The notes: generated by a model not told the origin, from the letters alone. 64,000 nt of DNA from Paracyclopina nana (GCA_019096065.1 JAGUCH010000002.1:4786501-4850500), one strand, 5' to 3'. Numbered from the stretch's first letter, positions 1-12,578 are shown. Translations and numbers: made by a program.

Positions 1-1345
1 GCCTGTCCTACTCCCCACCTAACACGTAAGTTTACGGGTGACATCTTTAAGCTAGACACATTTTGTACGGAATAAGTTAGACACAGTCATTTTAGGTTAG
101 ACACATTTTTCATGACTTTCATGTTTTAGCATAGACACCTTTTGGCATAGATGGATTTTGTTATAAGTCAAGATGTTTTAATTTAGACACACTAGCATAG
201 TACTTTTAGGTTAGACACATCTTAATAACTGGTATACTTTAAGTTAGACACCTTTTGGCAAAGCACTTTTTAAGTAGACACCATTTTTGTGACAGGAACA
301 TTTTATGTTAGACACTTTTTGGTACAGTACTTTTAGAGTAGACACACCAAGACGTTTTAGGTTCGACACCTTTTGGCATAGTACATACTATTTTAGTTTA
401 GACACACCAAGACGTTTTAGGTTAGACACCTTTTGGGATGGCACTATTAGATTAGACATGTGAAGACACCCCACTAGAAAAGTTCCTGATAATTCTTTTA
501 TGAAAACCATCATAAAGCATAAAGTATAATGATTTGAATTAATGTAAAAGAGCAATACTTGTTTTATTTATTATACAATTTGTCTACTTTCTTGAATAAG
601 GGCTTGTCACTCTGACAAATTACTAATCACATCTTGGTGTGTCTAAGCCAATAGTACTATGATCGACAAAAGGTGCCTAACCTAAAACGTCTTTGTGTGT
701 GTCTAAGCTAATAGTACTGTACATTTAAGGTGTCTAACCTAAAACGTCTCAATTTGTCTAAACTAAAAGTACACTACCAAAAGGTGTCTAACATAAAACA
801 TACTAGTCACTAATTTGTGTCTACTCAAAGAGTACTGTGCCAAAAGGTGTCTATCATAAAGTATACCAGTCAATGAACCCAACCAGAAATTTTCCCAAGT
901 TTTCTGAAAGTTATTGTAACGTGTTAGCACTCCTTCGTTTTACCCAGGTTGAGTTTATGTCGTTATGTAACATTAACTTCCCTACCACCTATGAAAAAAA
1001 TTTGAGAAAAATCGAATGTGACACGGAAAATATGTATTTTCGATTTTACCTAGGTGTCAAGGCAGTTAATGTTACATAACAACTAGAACTCTATGTTGAT
1101 AAAACGTATAAGTTTCACTGAGTATTTTTTTGCCATATGAGGGCCCAGAATTTCTGGTTGGGAAATTAGTCTATGCTAAAAGTGTTATGCCAAAAGGTGT
1201 CTAAATGAAAATATCTTGACTTTATAACAAAATCCAACTATGCCAAAAGGTGTCTACACTAAAGCATAGACGCTGTTTAACCTAAAGTAACTTGGCGTGT
1301 CTAACTTAAAATGACTTGACTTTCTAAGATAAAAAGTTCACCCAA
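1..1345. repeat. Foldback-like inverted-repeat region built on an AGACACCTTTTGGCA motif
   Basis: Positions 40-480 hold many degenerate copies of a motif close to TTAGACACCTTTTGGCATAG. Positions 630-860 and 1190-1335 hold the same motif as its reverse complement (CCAAAAGGTGTCTAA). The outer arms match over longer stretches: about 125-180 is nearly the reverse complement of about 1200-1265. A nested palindrome lies in the middle: GTTATGTAACATTAAC near 962 pairs with GTTAATGTTACATAAC near 1064, and CCCAACCAGAAATT near 878 pairs with AATTTCTGGTTGGG near 1149. The left end may lie before the window. No transposase is seen. The short ORF at 837-1079 falls inside the palindrome and is not a gene. 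Confidence 0.75.
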
Positions 1346-2340
1346 GTTTACTACACGTGTGTGTCACGTCTGCTCATTTCAATCATGTCCTTGACTTGTA
1401 CTTTACTTGGCCGTTTGCCTCAGGTTAAAAAATTGCAAAGGTATATGTGACGGGTGGCAAACTTATTCTTTAAACTTAGATATGACATAGTGCAGACGGA
1501 AAATGATGGTGCAAACCGTGCTTAATAATGTAAATTATATCCAGATTTAATGTAAGATTTATTATAACTAGTCTTTATTTCGTAACTCTCATGCATTCTT
1601 TGTGCAAACACAATATAAGTTATTAATTGCACTCGTACAATTACAGCCCTCGCAGGCTCGGGCTAGTAATGCTGTACTCGCGTTTTCCCATTTTAAAATC
1701 CTCGCTCAGCTATTTAATGACCCTACTTTACGTGCCCCAGCTCGAAATAAATTCTGACATGTTTGTCGCAAATGACAGCAGGGCTTTTGACACAAGGACT
1801 TCGCATATTGGGACTTTTGACAAAAAGATTTTATTTATCAGGACATTTGAGATAGCAGATTTTTCACAATATTCCTACAAGCGCTAATTTAGCTCAAACA
1901 AGCCTAGGCTTGTTATTTACGAAATTGAGTACATTGGTCTAATGTGCCTCTGCTTTTTAAAAGAAACTAACTGCCAAAATTGATATTTTCTGGGCGCTAA
2001 CGCTAAATGGTACGTTGAAAAAGCCCCACAGCAGAGCTAATTCAGTAGTCACAATTTGAGGTTAATTTTGAGCATTTTTTTAAATTACGTAAAATACGTT
2101 GGACTGATTTAACGATCCGATGAACTGTCAAAATAAAAGGGAAAGTACAAATATCCCGTTCGACTCCTTGAAGCGGGCTTTGGCACTTTTAATCAGCTTT
2201 TCTTAAAATGTATTTATTTCCGAGGGTAGGACAGTTCAACTTTAAGCTCAATTAAGCAATAATGGGAATCACCTGGATCTCACCAGTTTGCATACGAATG
2301 TGGCATCGCAAGTGTTCAAATTCATTCAAACTTGAAAAGG
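1346..2340. other. Intergenic, no gene seen
   Basis: AT-rich sequence upstream of the peroxidase. The only open frame (1627-1887) has no recognisable domain or splice context. Nothing else is supported. Confidence 0.6.
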
Positions 2341-2346
2341 TATAAA
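2341..2346 (+). promoter_or_regulatory. TATA box of the peroxidase gene
   Basis: TATAAA lies 57 bases before the ATG at 2398, giving room for a start site near 2370 and a short 5' UTR. The open frame continues upstream only to a TTG, so the first ATG after this box is the likely start. Confidence 0.5.
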
Positions 2347-2397
2347 TTCGAAGGCATCCTTGCAAACGACAATAGTTCACATCTACGCTTAGCCGCT

Positions 2398-3057
2398 ATG
2401 AGAGCTACAATAAGCATGCTGTTGGCCTCAATGGTTGTATCAGTTGCTATGGGACTTGAAATTGACTTGGAGCGCGTTTTAAATCAAGCAAGAAATGAGC
2501 TTCAAGAATCGATGGTAGCCCAAACCTTGACAGGGGCTCAATCGAATATGTACAACAGAAAAAAGTTCACTGCAGAGTAAGCCTTTTTTACTGATCACGG
2601 CTGCGGCTAGGGAATCTTATTCTTCTGCTGCTTACTTAGGTCCAGAGAAATGGCAAGGAGAGGTGCTCTTTTCCGGAAAATGGTGGAAAACTTGCAAGAA
2701 GAAGGCCTGACTTTAGAAAAGTCCCAAGAGGTAGCCAGAAATGCTATTCACCTTAGGGGTAGGTTCCATGCTGGAGGCATGGGCAATGGCAAGACCAGGC
2801 CTGTTGATGTGGTCAACGATGCCTGCATGCAAGCCCCTTTGACTTGTAATGCCACCAGTCCCTTCCGTATGATCACTGGAGTGTGCAACAATTTGGCCAA
2901 ACCTTTCCAAGGATCCATATCAACCGCCTTCCAAAGGGAGATTTCAACTGGCATCTACAACCCAGAAACCGACATCACCCTGTACTTGGATGGGTCGGGC
3001 CTGAATGCAGGCTCGGGTAACAAAGGCAACGGCAACGGTAACGGCAACGGCAAAGGT

Positions 3058-3095
<38 letters not shown>

Positions 3096-4797
3096 AGGCA
3101 AGGGCAATAGCAGGAGCGGTAGTGTCGAAAGCTCAGAGGAGGATATTGGTAATTATTTCAAGTACCTTTTTTCCATTGCATGCATTCTAAATTAATTATC
3201 TATTCATATTAGACTGCCCCGCAAGGAGTGTGCTCCCTGGGGCTAGATTTATCAGCACCAACTTCCACACCGATCAGGATATTCCATCTAGTGAAATCAC
3301 CACGATGGTCATGCAAATCGGCCAGTTCTTGGACCATGACATTACTTTAACGCCAGAGCACGAGCCCCAGAACTGCTGTCACACCCCTCCCAATGCAAAT
3401 GATGACTGCTACCCAATACATGTTTCGCCAACAGACGCATTTTACGGTCAGAGAAATGTGACTTGCTTGGAATTCACCAAATCGGTGGCCTACTGCGAAG
3501 AAAACTACACCGGACCAAGACAACTGTTGAATGCCATCACTTCCTATGTGGATGCGTCGAATGTCTACGCAAGCGATGTTCAAACCAGCTCTTTGCTCAG
3601 AGCTTTTGTTGACGGAAAAATGCTCTTGGATCAGTATGGGCTGCTGCCCAGAATCAATGGCTCTGAAGTGGCAGGCGACATCAGAGCGTTCGACATGCCA
3701 GGTTTGGCTTCAATGCACACTCTTTGGGTGAGAGAGCACAACAGGATTGCTGCTGCCGTCAAAGCTCTCCACCCTGACTGGGACGACGAGAAGCTTTTCC
3801 AAAATGCGAGAAGAATTTTGGTGGCAGAATATCAAAATATCATATTTGGAGAGTACCTGCCAATTGTCTTGGGTCCCAATAATATGGGAGGACTGGATTT
3901 GCCGGTAGAAGGATCCCAGTATAACCCAAATGTTGATGCCAGCATGACAACAGAGTTTGCCACGGCTGCCTTCCGATTCGGCCACTCCCTCATTCAAAGG
4001 TTTGTGCAGAAATTCAATCTGGACAATTCTGGCTTGAATGCCGCCTACCTTTTGGACGAGAACTTCTTCAACCCCACCGAGTACAGAAGGGACAACGGCC
4101 TGGCAATGGAGCAAATTCTGGTTGGCCTGTTCAATCAGAAAGCTCAATCTTTTGACAAGGAAGTCACCCAAGCTGTGACCAACCATCTTTTCCAGTCACC
4201 TGAACATGACTTTGGCGAGGACTTGGTATCCAGAAACATTCAGCGTGGAAGGGATCACGGCATTCATGGATTTTGCTGCTACTACAAGCTCTATGTGGAC
4301 TCAAGCTTTGACTGCTACAGCGGTTGGGAGGACAAGTACGACGACATTTCTGCCACAAGTTGGGCCACACTGAAGCAAATCTACCAAAAGCCCAGTGACA
4401 TTGATCTTTTCACGGGGGGATTTGCTCAGGCTGCCTTTAACGGCGGCCTCACTGGAGAGGTTTTGAACAAAATGAAAGGTATTTTTTGCCAATTGAATTG
4501 CATGGGCAGTATGCAGCTCAACGGTCTTTAATTGCAGCCAAAACGTTTGTGCGGTCCAAGTTCGGGGATAGGTTTTTCTTCACGCACAAGGGCCAAGCTG
4601 GAAGCTTCACTGCAGCAGCAAGAGCAATCATCAAAACGAGAACCTTGGCTAGCGTTCTTTGCGACAACTTGGGGGGACTGACGAAAGTGGCTCCCAATGT
4701 CTTCCTGCAGACGAACCCAAGCAACTTTATCGATTGCTCCGCTACTCCAAAGCTGACCAACATTGCTGAGCTGCTCAAGGTGGATACATCTCCATAA
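2398..4797 (+). CDS. Secreted animal heme peroxidase (peroxinectin/chorion-peroxidase type)
   Basis: The gene has four exons: 2398-2576, 2640-3148, 3213-4478 and 4538-4797. All junctions are GT-AG and in frame, giving 737 residues. A hydrophobic N-terminus ending near VAMG is a likely signal peptide. Family motifs are present: the SVLPGAR segment, GQFLDHDITLTPE with the distal histidine and calcium-binding aspartate, FRFGHSLIQRF with the proximal heme histidine, and the QRGRDHG block. Such enzymes oxidise substrates with hydrogen peroxide outside the cell, in cuticle or chorion hardening, immunity or adhesion; which of these applies here is not shown. An unusual Gly-Asn/Lys repeat sits in exon 2 before the catalytic domain. 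The next gene, Mesh, lies on the same strand 342 bases downstream. Family call sure, subfamily not. Confidence 0.93.
3019..3108 (+). repeat. GGCAAC hexanucleotide repeat coding Gly-Asn/Gly-Lys
   Basis: A run of GGCAAC and GGCAAA/GGTAAC units inside peroxidase exon 2 encodes alternating Gly-Asn and Gly-Lys. It is in frame and lies in the linker between propeptide and catalytic domain. Such units often vary in copy number. Confidence 0.85.
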
Positions 4798-5073
4798 TAA
4801 TGTAGCTCTAAAGCTCTACACGAAATTATTTGTTCTTTCAAAATTGGAATATAAACCATACAAATTTCTTGCATCACCAAAACATACGTATCTGGATCAT
4901 TGTGGCAAAAAATCACTTTTTAGAACATTTCATCATGTGCAGCAACGCAAAAAAGTAATGAAGCTTCGCATTTTTATCTGTTTGATTAAGAGCTTTGGGT
5001 GCAGCAAATGCTTATCAATCGCCCTGCTGCAGCCCAGGCTTGTTGAAGCATAGTTCGTTCAAAATCCATGGCA
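4798..5073. other. Peroxidase 3' UTR and Mesh upstream region
   Basis: Short intergenic stretch with no coding signal. It ends in the GATA palindrome. Confidence 0.5.
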
Positions 5074-5089
5074 AGATAAGGCCTTATCT
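5074..5089. promoter_or_regulatory. Palindromic double GATA site upstream of Mesh
   Basis: AGATAAGGCCTTATCT is a perfect 16-bp palindrome holding two inverted AGATAAG sites. It lies 51 bases before the Mesh ATG. GATA factors drive gut genes in insects, and Mesh is a gut junction protein there, so a role in gut expression is a reasonable inference. Confidence 0.5.
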
Positions 5090-5139
5090 TCTAAGTGACT
5101 CATGATATTCAAACAGTCGACGGCCATTATTGTGAAAAA

Positions 5140-8100
5140 ATGGCGTCACCGAAATTCAGAGAGAAACTATTGGCAGTAATATGGCTGCTAGGCGTTGGTG
5201 TTCAATCTCAAATAGGTAAATTATAATTCTACATGCCTGGGCTCATTTTAACGTTGACAAGTGTGAATTTAGACCCTATAAAGAGCCGAGCCTTCTCCGA
5301 GTGGCCAGACAGACCGGGCTCAAATGATGAACCAGCCTACGTAATAGCCGCAGACAGGCTAGAGGAGATCAGAAACCAGAAAATGTACCCGTTTTTCGAT
5401 AAGGGTGGCAACGACGGCAACGGGGACTTCCAGACCAACATCAGGGATACTCAGCCCCAAGTGAACAAACAGTTGAACTTTTTGCTCCCCTTTTACGGGT
5501 TCGGCTTCAACTACACTTGGCTTTCACTTCATGGGTAATTGGCACTGCTGTAGCAATGACTCTTCCTATATTGGTTGCACATTTCAATTCTAGCTATTTG
5601 GCATTTTCTGATGCCCCCCTGCAATTCCCAGGCTACCCGCTCGAGTTTCCAGTGAGGGATTGGCCCCGCCTAGACGATCCCTCTTTAATAGGCATTTTCT
5701 TGTCTCGCTGTAAAATTGGTGAACTGAATGGCAATGAAGTAGAGGACTATGCAAGGAGGAGGCCTGGAGTCTACTTTAGGCTCGAGAGAGACTTGTACAG
5801 CAGAGTGGACAAGTTTGGAGTGGAGATACGAGAAAGGGCCAAATGGGACATTCGTGAAGCCATGGTTGGCACAGAAACATTTGAGCCCAAGCATATCGCC
5901 ATTGCTACATGGAAAAATGTCTCCTTTGCTGGCGGCATTTCCTCAGCTAGGAGAATTGTAAGTGAAGAAACGCAATCTGGTAGCGATGCAATGAGCTAAT
6001 TCAACAGCTGACGCGCTTAGTACCTATTTTACTACCAGACATGGTTTTTCAAAAATGGCCACATTTATAATTTCAGACCAATACTTTCCAAGCGGTGATT
6101 GTGACAGATGAAGTACGAACTTATGCCATCTTTATCTATGAATGGATGGGATGGACTACCCACACTGAGGCCGGAGGCGACACAACTGAAGGACAGGGCG
6201 GAACTCCAGCTTTTGTTGGATTCAACGCTGGAAATGGCACCAGGGCCTTCGAGTACAAGCCTTATTCACAAGTAACTTTTTACCCCATACCACGCACAAA
6301 ACCCTTAAAATTGACCATTTTGAACTCAAGACTACTTACGTCAGAGATTTGCCAGGCACCGGAGGAGCCAACGGGTTTCCAGGAAGGCATATTTTCAGAA
6401 TAGATGAAAAGATCGTACCGGGAGTTTGCATCAGAGATCTAAGTAAGACTTACCCCAGCCAATTATGAACTAGTTTCTCATTGCAACCATTTCAAGTCGG
6501 TACTAATCTGCCGCTCACGTTTGCGCCTGAAAATGGACACATGCTTGGTGGCACGATGGTTAACTTGACTGGACCCTGCTTTGCTCCCAATATGAGAGTG
6601 ACCTGCAGATTCAACACCAAGGACAGTGAGGGCGTGGTCCTCAATGAAAACAGAGCAACTTGCATCATGCCTTGGACTGAGGCTGAAAACTGGGTTGACT
6701 TTGAGGTCTCCTTGGACGGTGGCCCTTTTTATTGGAAAGGCAGCTTTTTTGTTGGTACTAACGCTATCATTTTGAAGCCTAGTACACTTCCATCATAACA
6801 AATATCTTTGAACGTTCATAGAGCCCCCAAATATTTCCCCCGAGTTGGTTTGGTTCAAGGATGAGCTGCACCATCAACTAGATCCAGGAAGCTTGCGACT
6901 TATGTGGGATCCCTACAATTTGACCATGAACAGAGATGCCAAAGTCACGATTTCCTTGTGGGGCTACAAAGAGTCTCACATCCAGCCAGAATTGCTGTAC
7001 ATTGATGTACTGGAGAGCAACGAGCCGAATGACGGAGAAGTGATGATTGTTCCCAGGGACTTTTTTGACAGAGACAACGGACCCGAGCTTAGAGAATGTG
7101 AAATGGGACTGATCAAAATCAACTTAACCAATCCTGTCCAAGAGGTGGGAATGGCCAACTCGCCAGCCATTTGGAGCAGGCCTCTGCCACTGGGGTGGTA
7201 CTTCTCTGAGCAGTGGAGGAGATTTGAGGGCCCGAATTGGGTGCAGCAAAAGTGCGACTCGTGGATTGCCAAAGACCGTCTGCTCAAGAACTTTGCCAAC
7301 GAATTGCCAATGGTAAACGCATATTATTTACGGCTTCTTTCAGCAAAATCATGCTTCACTTGCTTGTTACAGTGCCCCTGCTTGCTCAGACAAGCCATAG
7401 TCGACAGGGGACGGTACGCTCCAGACTTTGACTGTGACCAAGATGGAAACACTAAATGCTTTTACCATCAAGGTGCCCAGCACTGCGTGGTCACCGGCAT
7501 TCCAAAGTAATTGGCACACCTTGAAAGTTAATCGGTTGTTTGATAGATTATTATTACGTTTAGCCATGACGGGGCTGGACAGCAATGCTGCTACGATCTG
7601 GCTGGATATCTGATGATGACTTCAGACAACAAATGGGGAGGAAACCCGCTGAGAAACCACCAGCTTGGAGTGCTGCCCTGGAACGAAGCAAATAAAATTC
7701 CCACCTTGTCTCACTGGCTGTCTGATGTCTTGCCTTTTTATCCTTGCTGCCTATGGCAGAGTGAGCAAAGTCAAGGCTGCAGGACTTACAGGTTCGAAAG
7801 GAGAGCGTCGCAAGATTGCATGGGCTATCAACCACCTGGTGGAGGTACTGACAAAAATGTATTCCTTGCGAATTTTCCATGATGGCCAACTTTTTTCATA
7901 GCGTCTGTGTTCGGCAGTCTGCATTACTACACTTTTGATGGACTGCCCTTCACATTCAACGGCAAGGGTGAATTTGTCTTGGTGAGAGCCAATTCGCCCA
8001 AAGTTAAGCTGGATGTGCAGGGACGATTTGAACAAGTGTGGGATTCGCCTTACGGAGAAGTGAAAGCTTCCACGCTGACTGCCGTAGCAGCTAAGGACAA

Positions 8101-10117
8101 CGTATCGGCTACGGTTGAAGTAAGCTACCCAAAAACTGACCTCGTGGAACAAAGTGTAACTATTATGGAATTATAGGTAAGGTTGAGGCCCCAATATGCT
8201 CAGTGGAGGTACAAACTGGATGTGATTGTGGATGGACGTTTCATCTACTTTGACAGATATCCCCAGAAAATCCAGCATTTCCCAGGGGTGACAGTTTACA
8301 CACCCAGCAACATACTGAATCAAAGCCACGTGGTTATGATGTTCCAATCGGGGGCCGGAGTGGAAGTGTTGGAAAACAAGCACTATATGGCTGCGAGGGT
8401 GTACCTCCCTTGGGAGTTCATCGTAAGAACTTTATTTGCGAGCTAATCGAGCGCTTGTAACTGAGTGATACATTTCATAGAATCAAACGAGGGGGTTGCT
8501 TGGCAACTGGACATTCGATCAAGATGACGACTTCACGCTGCCAGATGGACATGTCAATGCAAAAATGGACCCTTCTCAAATCGAGCGGACTCACAAGGAT
8601 TTCGGCATGAAATGGGTACTGCATGACAAAGAAACCGAAGGCATAGGAAAGTCCTTGTTCACTCACAACAATGGCCAATCCTCAAACACTTTTTACGACC
8701 AGTACTTTGTACCCGAATTCAACATATTGCCGCTGATACCGGAGAATGTGTAAGACGCACGAGCTGCTATTCAGGGTTAAAACTCTAGTAATATTTGATG
8801 TCACCTTCTTTTTTTAGCACATGGGTCGATGCAAACTTGGTGGAGCAAGCTTGCGGCGAGTCCTATCAGTGTAAATTCGACTACTCCACATCCCTCAGCC
8901 GAGAGCTGGCCATTTTCTCAAAATACTACCAGGATCAGTTTGTGAACATCAGGGAAGGAGTCTTGAAGCCTTCATCAAGAGGTAATTAACTCGCGATACA
9001 TCAGTTCATGCTACAATAACCCAATTTTTAGTCATATCATGCGGAGCTCTGGCGACCCCAGCGAACGGGCGGAAAAGCACTTTTGCGTTCACTCCAGGCA
9101 CAATGGTGAAGTTTGACTGTGATCCTGGCTATGTACTGATTGGAGAACGCAGAAGATGGTGCTACGATTCAGGGGACTGGAATTGGCCAGAATATGGCGA
9201 CGCCGAATGCATCCGTAAGTTAAATTCTTGCATAACGTGATCACTAACCCCGCAAATGCTAGAGTACTCAGTTAATTGAGAAGATCATCATTAATCTCAT
9301 GAGTTTACAAAAAAATGAAAGTACTCTATCATTCAAAAAAATTGCTGGTATATGTGACTTAGTGGCTCAATAATATTTGTAGAACAAAGCCGTTACAATC
9401 GGCGCCAAGCAGGAATAAGCACGGCCATAGCAATGTCAGTGTTGATTCCATTCATGATTTGTGGATATTGCCTCCTCGTTCGACTGAGAGCAAATGCCAG
9501 CCAACAAAGAGCCGTGGAAGGGCAGGAGACTGACAGCTTCCAATTTCAAGCTGTTTCCAAAAAATTTGAGCCGAGAGCCAAAAGCCCACTTGAAGAGAGA
9601 CCTGCAACACCCAAAAGTCACAGAAAGCCCTCGGGCCACGAGGGCGTCTATTACACTAATGAGCCACTAGATATGTATACCAGAAACTAACAAATAAAAG
9701 AAAATTCACAATGTCTAATTCAGTGCGATTGTCTCTTCTAAATGATAACCAAAAATGATGTTCTAGGTCAAAACCAGTATAACGCAAGGAAAGCAGGCAT
9801 CACTTCAGCAATTGTGATTGCAGTGCTGATTCCGGTGGGCATTTGCGGCTACTGCCTCATTATGCACTTGAGGCAAAAGGCACAAGACAGAAGTGAACAA
9901 AGAGGGTAAGCGAATTACTGATGGCAAATAGAATTGGACATAATGATCGACTTATGATTGATAGATATTGAACAACTGATGTTTTTTAAGGTATGAACCT
10001 GGAACAGCGGCATCCTACCAACCAAGATCAGCCGCACCTCGAAACAACTACGACTATGTCGACCCTACAAATGTTAAGAAATCATCTTCCAGCTCCTCTC
10101 TGAATGTAAAGACTTAA
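5140..10117 (+). CDS. mesh: Mesh-like septate junction membrane protein (NIDO-AMOP-VWD-Sushi-TM)
   Basis: Shared exons are 5140-5215, 5273-5534, 5594-5957, 6077-6271, 6331-6442, 6497-6754, 6822-7312, 7373-7506, 7564-7844, 7902-8119, 8177-8422, 8481-8749, 8818-8981 and 9032-9214. All are joined by GT-AG sites in consistent phase. The tail comes either from 9383-9690 (1186 residues) or from 9767-9905 plus 9991-10117 (1172 residues). After a signal peptide come a NIDO domain ([10 protein letters not shown]), an IPT-like segment, a cysteine-rich AMOP domain (GQQCCYD), a VWD domain ([11 protein letters not shown]) and one Sushi domain starting [11 protein letters not shown] single TM segment and a short cytoplasmic tail end the protein. 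In Drosophila, Mesh organises smooth septate junctions of gut epithelium. Domain order and local similarity make the call firm. Confidence 0.95.
9383..9690 (+). other. mesh: Mesh alternative last exon A (TM and tail)
   Basis: The acceptor AG at 9381-9382 continues the one-base phase left by the exon ending at 9214. The exon encodes a TM segment ([19 protein letters not shown]) and a 63-residue tail, then stops at 9690 with AATAAA at 9693. It can act alone as a complete 3' end. Confidence 0.85.
9693..9698 (+). terminator. Poly(A) signal for Mesh isoform A
   Basis: AATAAA lies two bases after the stop of exon A. Confidence 0.6.
9767..10117 (+). other. mesh: Mesh alternative last exons B (duplicated TM, different tail)
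   Basis: The exon 9767-9905 accepts the same phase as exon A and encodes a homologous TM segment ([19 protein letters not shown]). It is then spliced to 9991-10117, a Ser/Tyr-containing tail ending in NVKT. Because exon A ends in a stop codon, A and B must be mutually exclusive. Confidence 0.82.
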
Positions 10118-12066
10118 TTTTAATGATTATCATCTACATTGTAATAATGTACTGTAATATTATGGTGGTGCACTAAGAAAATAACTACAAACAACTCTCA
10201 AAGTTCTGATGCGTTTTCCTATGTATGAACCGAGTGCATAAGTATCAGCACCAGTATGGGCCGACTCAAAAGTTTTAGCTTTTTCCTCGCAAAATTAAAG
10301 CCGAAATTGGGAGTGGCACTAATCTACCTACCTTAAAATCTACAAATATACAAACTTGACCCCAATTGACCCAGAGCTGAGGTGCGAATTCGTGAAAGTT
10401 TGTATTTTAAAATTAATAGAGTACAAACTCAGTTTGGTGGTGTCAACCAATTGATAGAATGCAGACTTGACCACAGGTGACCCCTAAGTGTGAATTCACT
10501 CTTGTCAATGAGTTATCAAATTAGTACCTAATCAAACTGAGTTGATAAAAAACGTCAGAATTGGGAAAATTTGCTTATTCTGATTTTAATTATTATACTT
10601 ATGCATTGTTCATGTAAAAAGAACTGATTAAGGAAAGTTAATCAGCTGCTACTTATTTTCTTAAGGAGTTTGGGGGCATACCAGTTTATAAGTTAACAAC
10701 AAAAAAAGTACAAGAAGAGTTTCATCCAAATACAGCCAAAAAATGAAAGCTAACCTGATCAATGAATTGACTATAATGGAGACTCATTAAAATTCATCAT
10801 ATGGTTCTCATAACGCAAAATGTTCTTCGCATAAACGCAACCTTAGCTAGCAGTACAACAACTTCAACTAAGACCTCTACATCAAGTCCGAACTAGAATG
10901 AATAGCGTGTCATTGCGATTGTTTGGCTTAAAATAATCAAGTTTTTGGACGGCACATTGAGCAAGTCGTTTATTAATGAGCCAAGTGGAAAAGCTATGTG
11001 AGGCAAAATCTTCGCATAAAATTGCCAGGGGAGTAACTTCTCATCAAATAAAGCCGAAATTGAATAAGAAGATTAAAACACGATGGGCAACCAAAGAGGT
11101 TGATTTAATTACATCTTTGTTTATTAAAAAACTTGGCCTAAGTTGAACAATCATTAATGAAATCCAGTGGGTGCGGCTTGCGATCAAGATACAGCTCTAA
11201 TGAGGCAAAATAAAAAATGGGCTTAAGTCATTCTGAGCCCAAAAAATTGAAACCAATATCATTAGGCCTACAAAAAAGTCACTCTTGACGTAATTTGCAT
11301 GAGATTATTTTCTGAATGTGGAACTACCGAAGCTTTCAAAGGCTCACTGACCAAAAGGCTCACGCTTTTTTCTCATAAATCTACAGCTTGCATGCTTGCT
11401 CGAACAGTAGTTAGGCGTCAGTAGCTATTTCTCCACTTCCTGTCATTGTGATTAGGCAAATTCTGATATAAAATGCGCGCGTTCAGCTTCATTAAGCACG
11501 GCTTATGTGCAATTGCTTGAGAATTAATGGCCCGTCGAGCTAATTTTTCTCCAATTTTATTGCTGCGCAAAAATCTGCAACCTTAAAGCATCAAATACGA
11601 GGAGCATCATTTCAAATGTCAGGGAATGTCTTCGCACTTGCACAATTTGCATGTACTTCTTAGGCGGACATTTTTCATAGTACGGTCTGCTCATGTGTGA
11701 AAAAAACCATTTCGCCGAATAAAAACACAAGGAGCACAATTTTTCATTAAAGTTTATATACAATATAAGCATGAAGCCTAAAATGCTAATGCCACACGAG
11801 CAGGCAATAAATGCGTGCCTCAGCACGTGCGATGTACTCAGCTGCTTTCCTTTCACCCTCCTTAGCAGAGTTTGCTTGACAGTTGTTATTTGGGGTGAGT
11901 TGCTCGCATTTATTCTGAACACATGCTCTAGTCGATCTTTGGATACCTGTCTAGCTGAGCTAACAACAGTTTTTGGCTGCCATCCATTTTTGAGAAAAAG
12001 ACTACATTGTCCATATTAGGAATTCAGTACAATCACGACTCATTCATTTTCCATTCATGCAATGAG
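10118..12066. other. Intergenic, no gene seen
   Basis: AT-rich sequence with scattered short ORFs, the longest at 11557-11922 on the minus strand, 121 codons. None has a domain, codon pattern or splice context of a gene. Confidence 0.55.
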
Positions 12067-12511
12067 GTCACCGCCGCCCTGCTACATTTAGGTGAGAAGA
12101 ACTCATTAAATAATCAGATGTTTGACGAGATGCGACGATCCAAGAAAAACTGGATCTAGTGACAAATTATGCAACGCTAATTAGGGCCGCCCTCAAAAAT
12201 GATAGCATCTTTGATGCAGGCAGCATGCTGAGAGTGATATGTACGTTTTTCCTCGAGCAAATCATGTCGCATCTCATTTCTTGTGGGAAAATGTCAAGGC
12301 ATAAAAAAAGAGCGCAACACTTTTCCGACACAGTCTGCCATGCTTCTTGTTGTGACAAAGTCAAGCAATGAATCATGGTTATTATAACTGTGAGTGTGTG
12401 TGAATTACCTAGAGTCCAACTTTTTTCCCAGGTTTAAGCCAAGAAGATTATTTGGAGCTTCGCGCGGCTCAGGTAAAGCGTGCACTCGCCGCCATGCATG
12501 CATCCAGGTGA
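12067..12511 (+). CDS. Possible orphan C-terminal coding exons
   Basis: Two short stretches, 12067-12091 and 12432-12511, join through good GT-AG sites in one frame. They read a helical, charged C-terminus (LSQEDYLELRAAQVKRALA...) ending in TGA at 12509. The second exon could instead be spliced at 12508 into the kinase leader. No 5' part was found upstream and no family is recognised. It may be a leader exon of the kinase gene or the end of a small unknown protein. Confidence 0.25.
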
Positions 12512-12578
12512 AAGTGTTCAGTAGATGGTGGACAATCATTGACTCGAGAGTAATTTGATGCCAATGTTTGCATGAAAT

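Noticed and set aside
837-1079. 80-codon ORF near the window start
   Set aside because: It spans the central palindrome of the foldback region and has no protein features.
11557-11922. 121-codon minus-strand ORF
   Set aside because: Composition and codon pattern look random; a chance frame is simplest.
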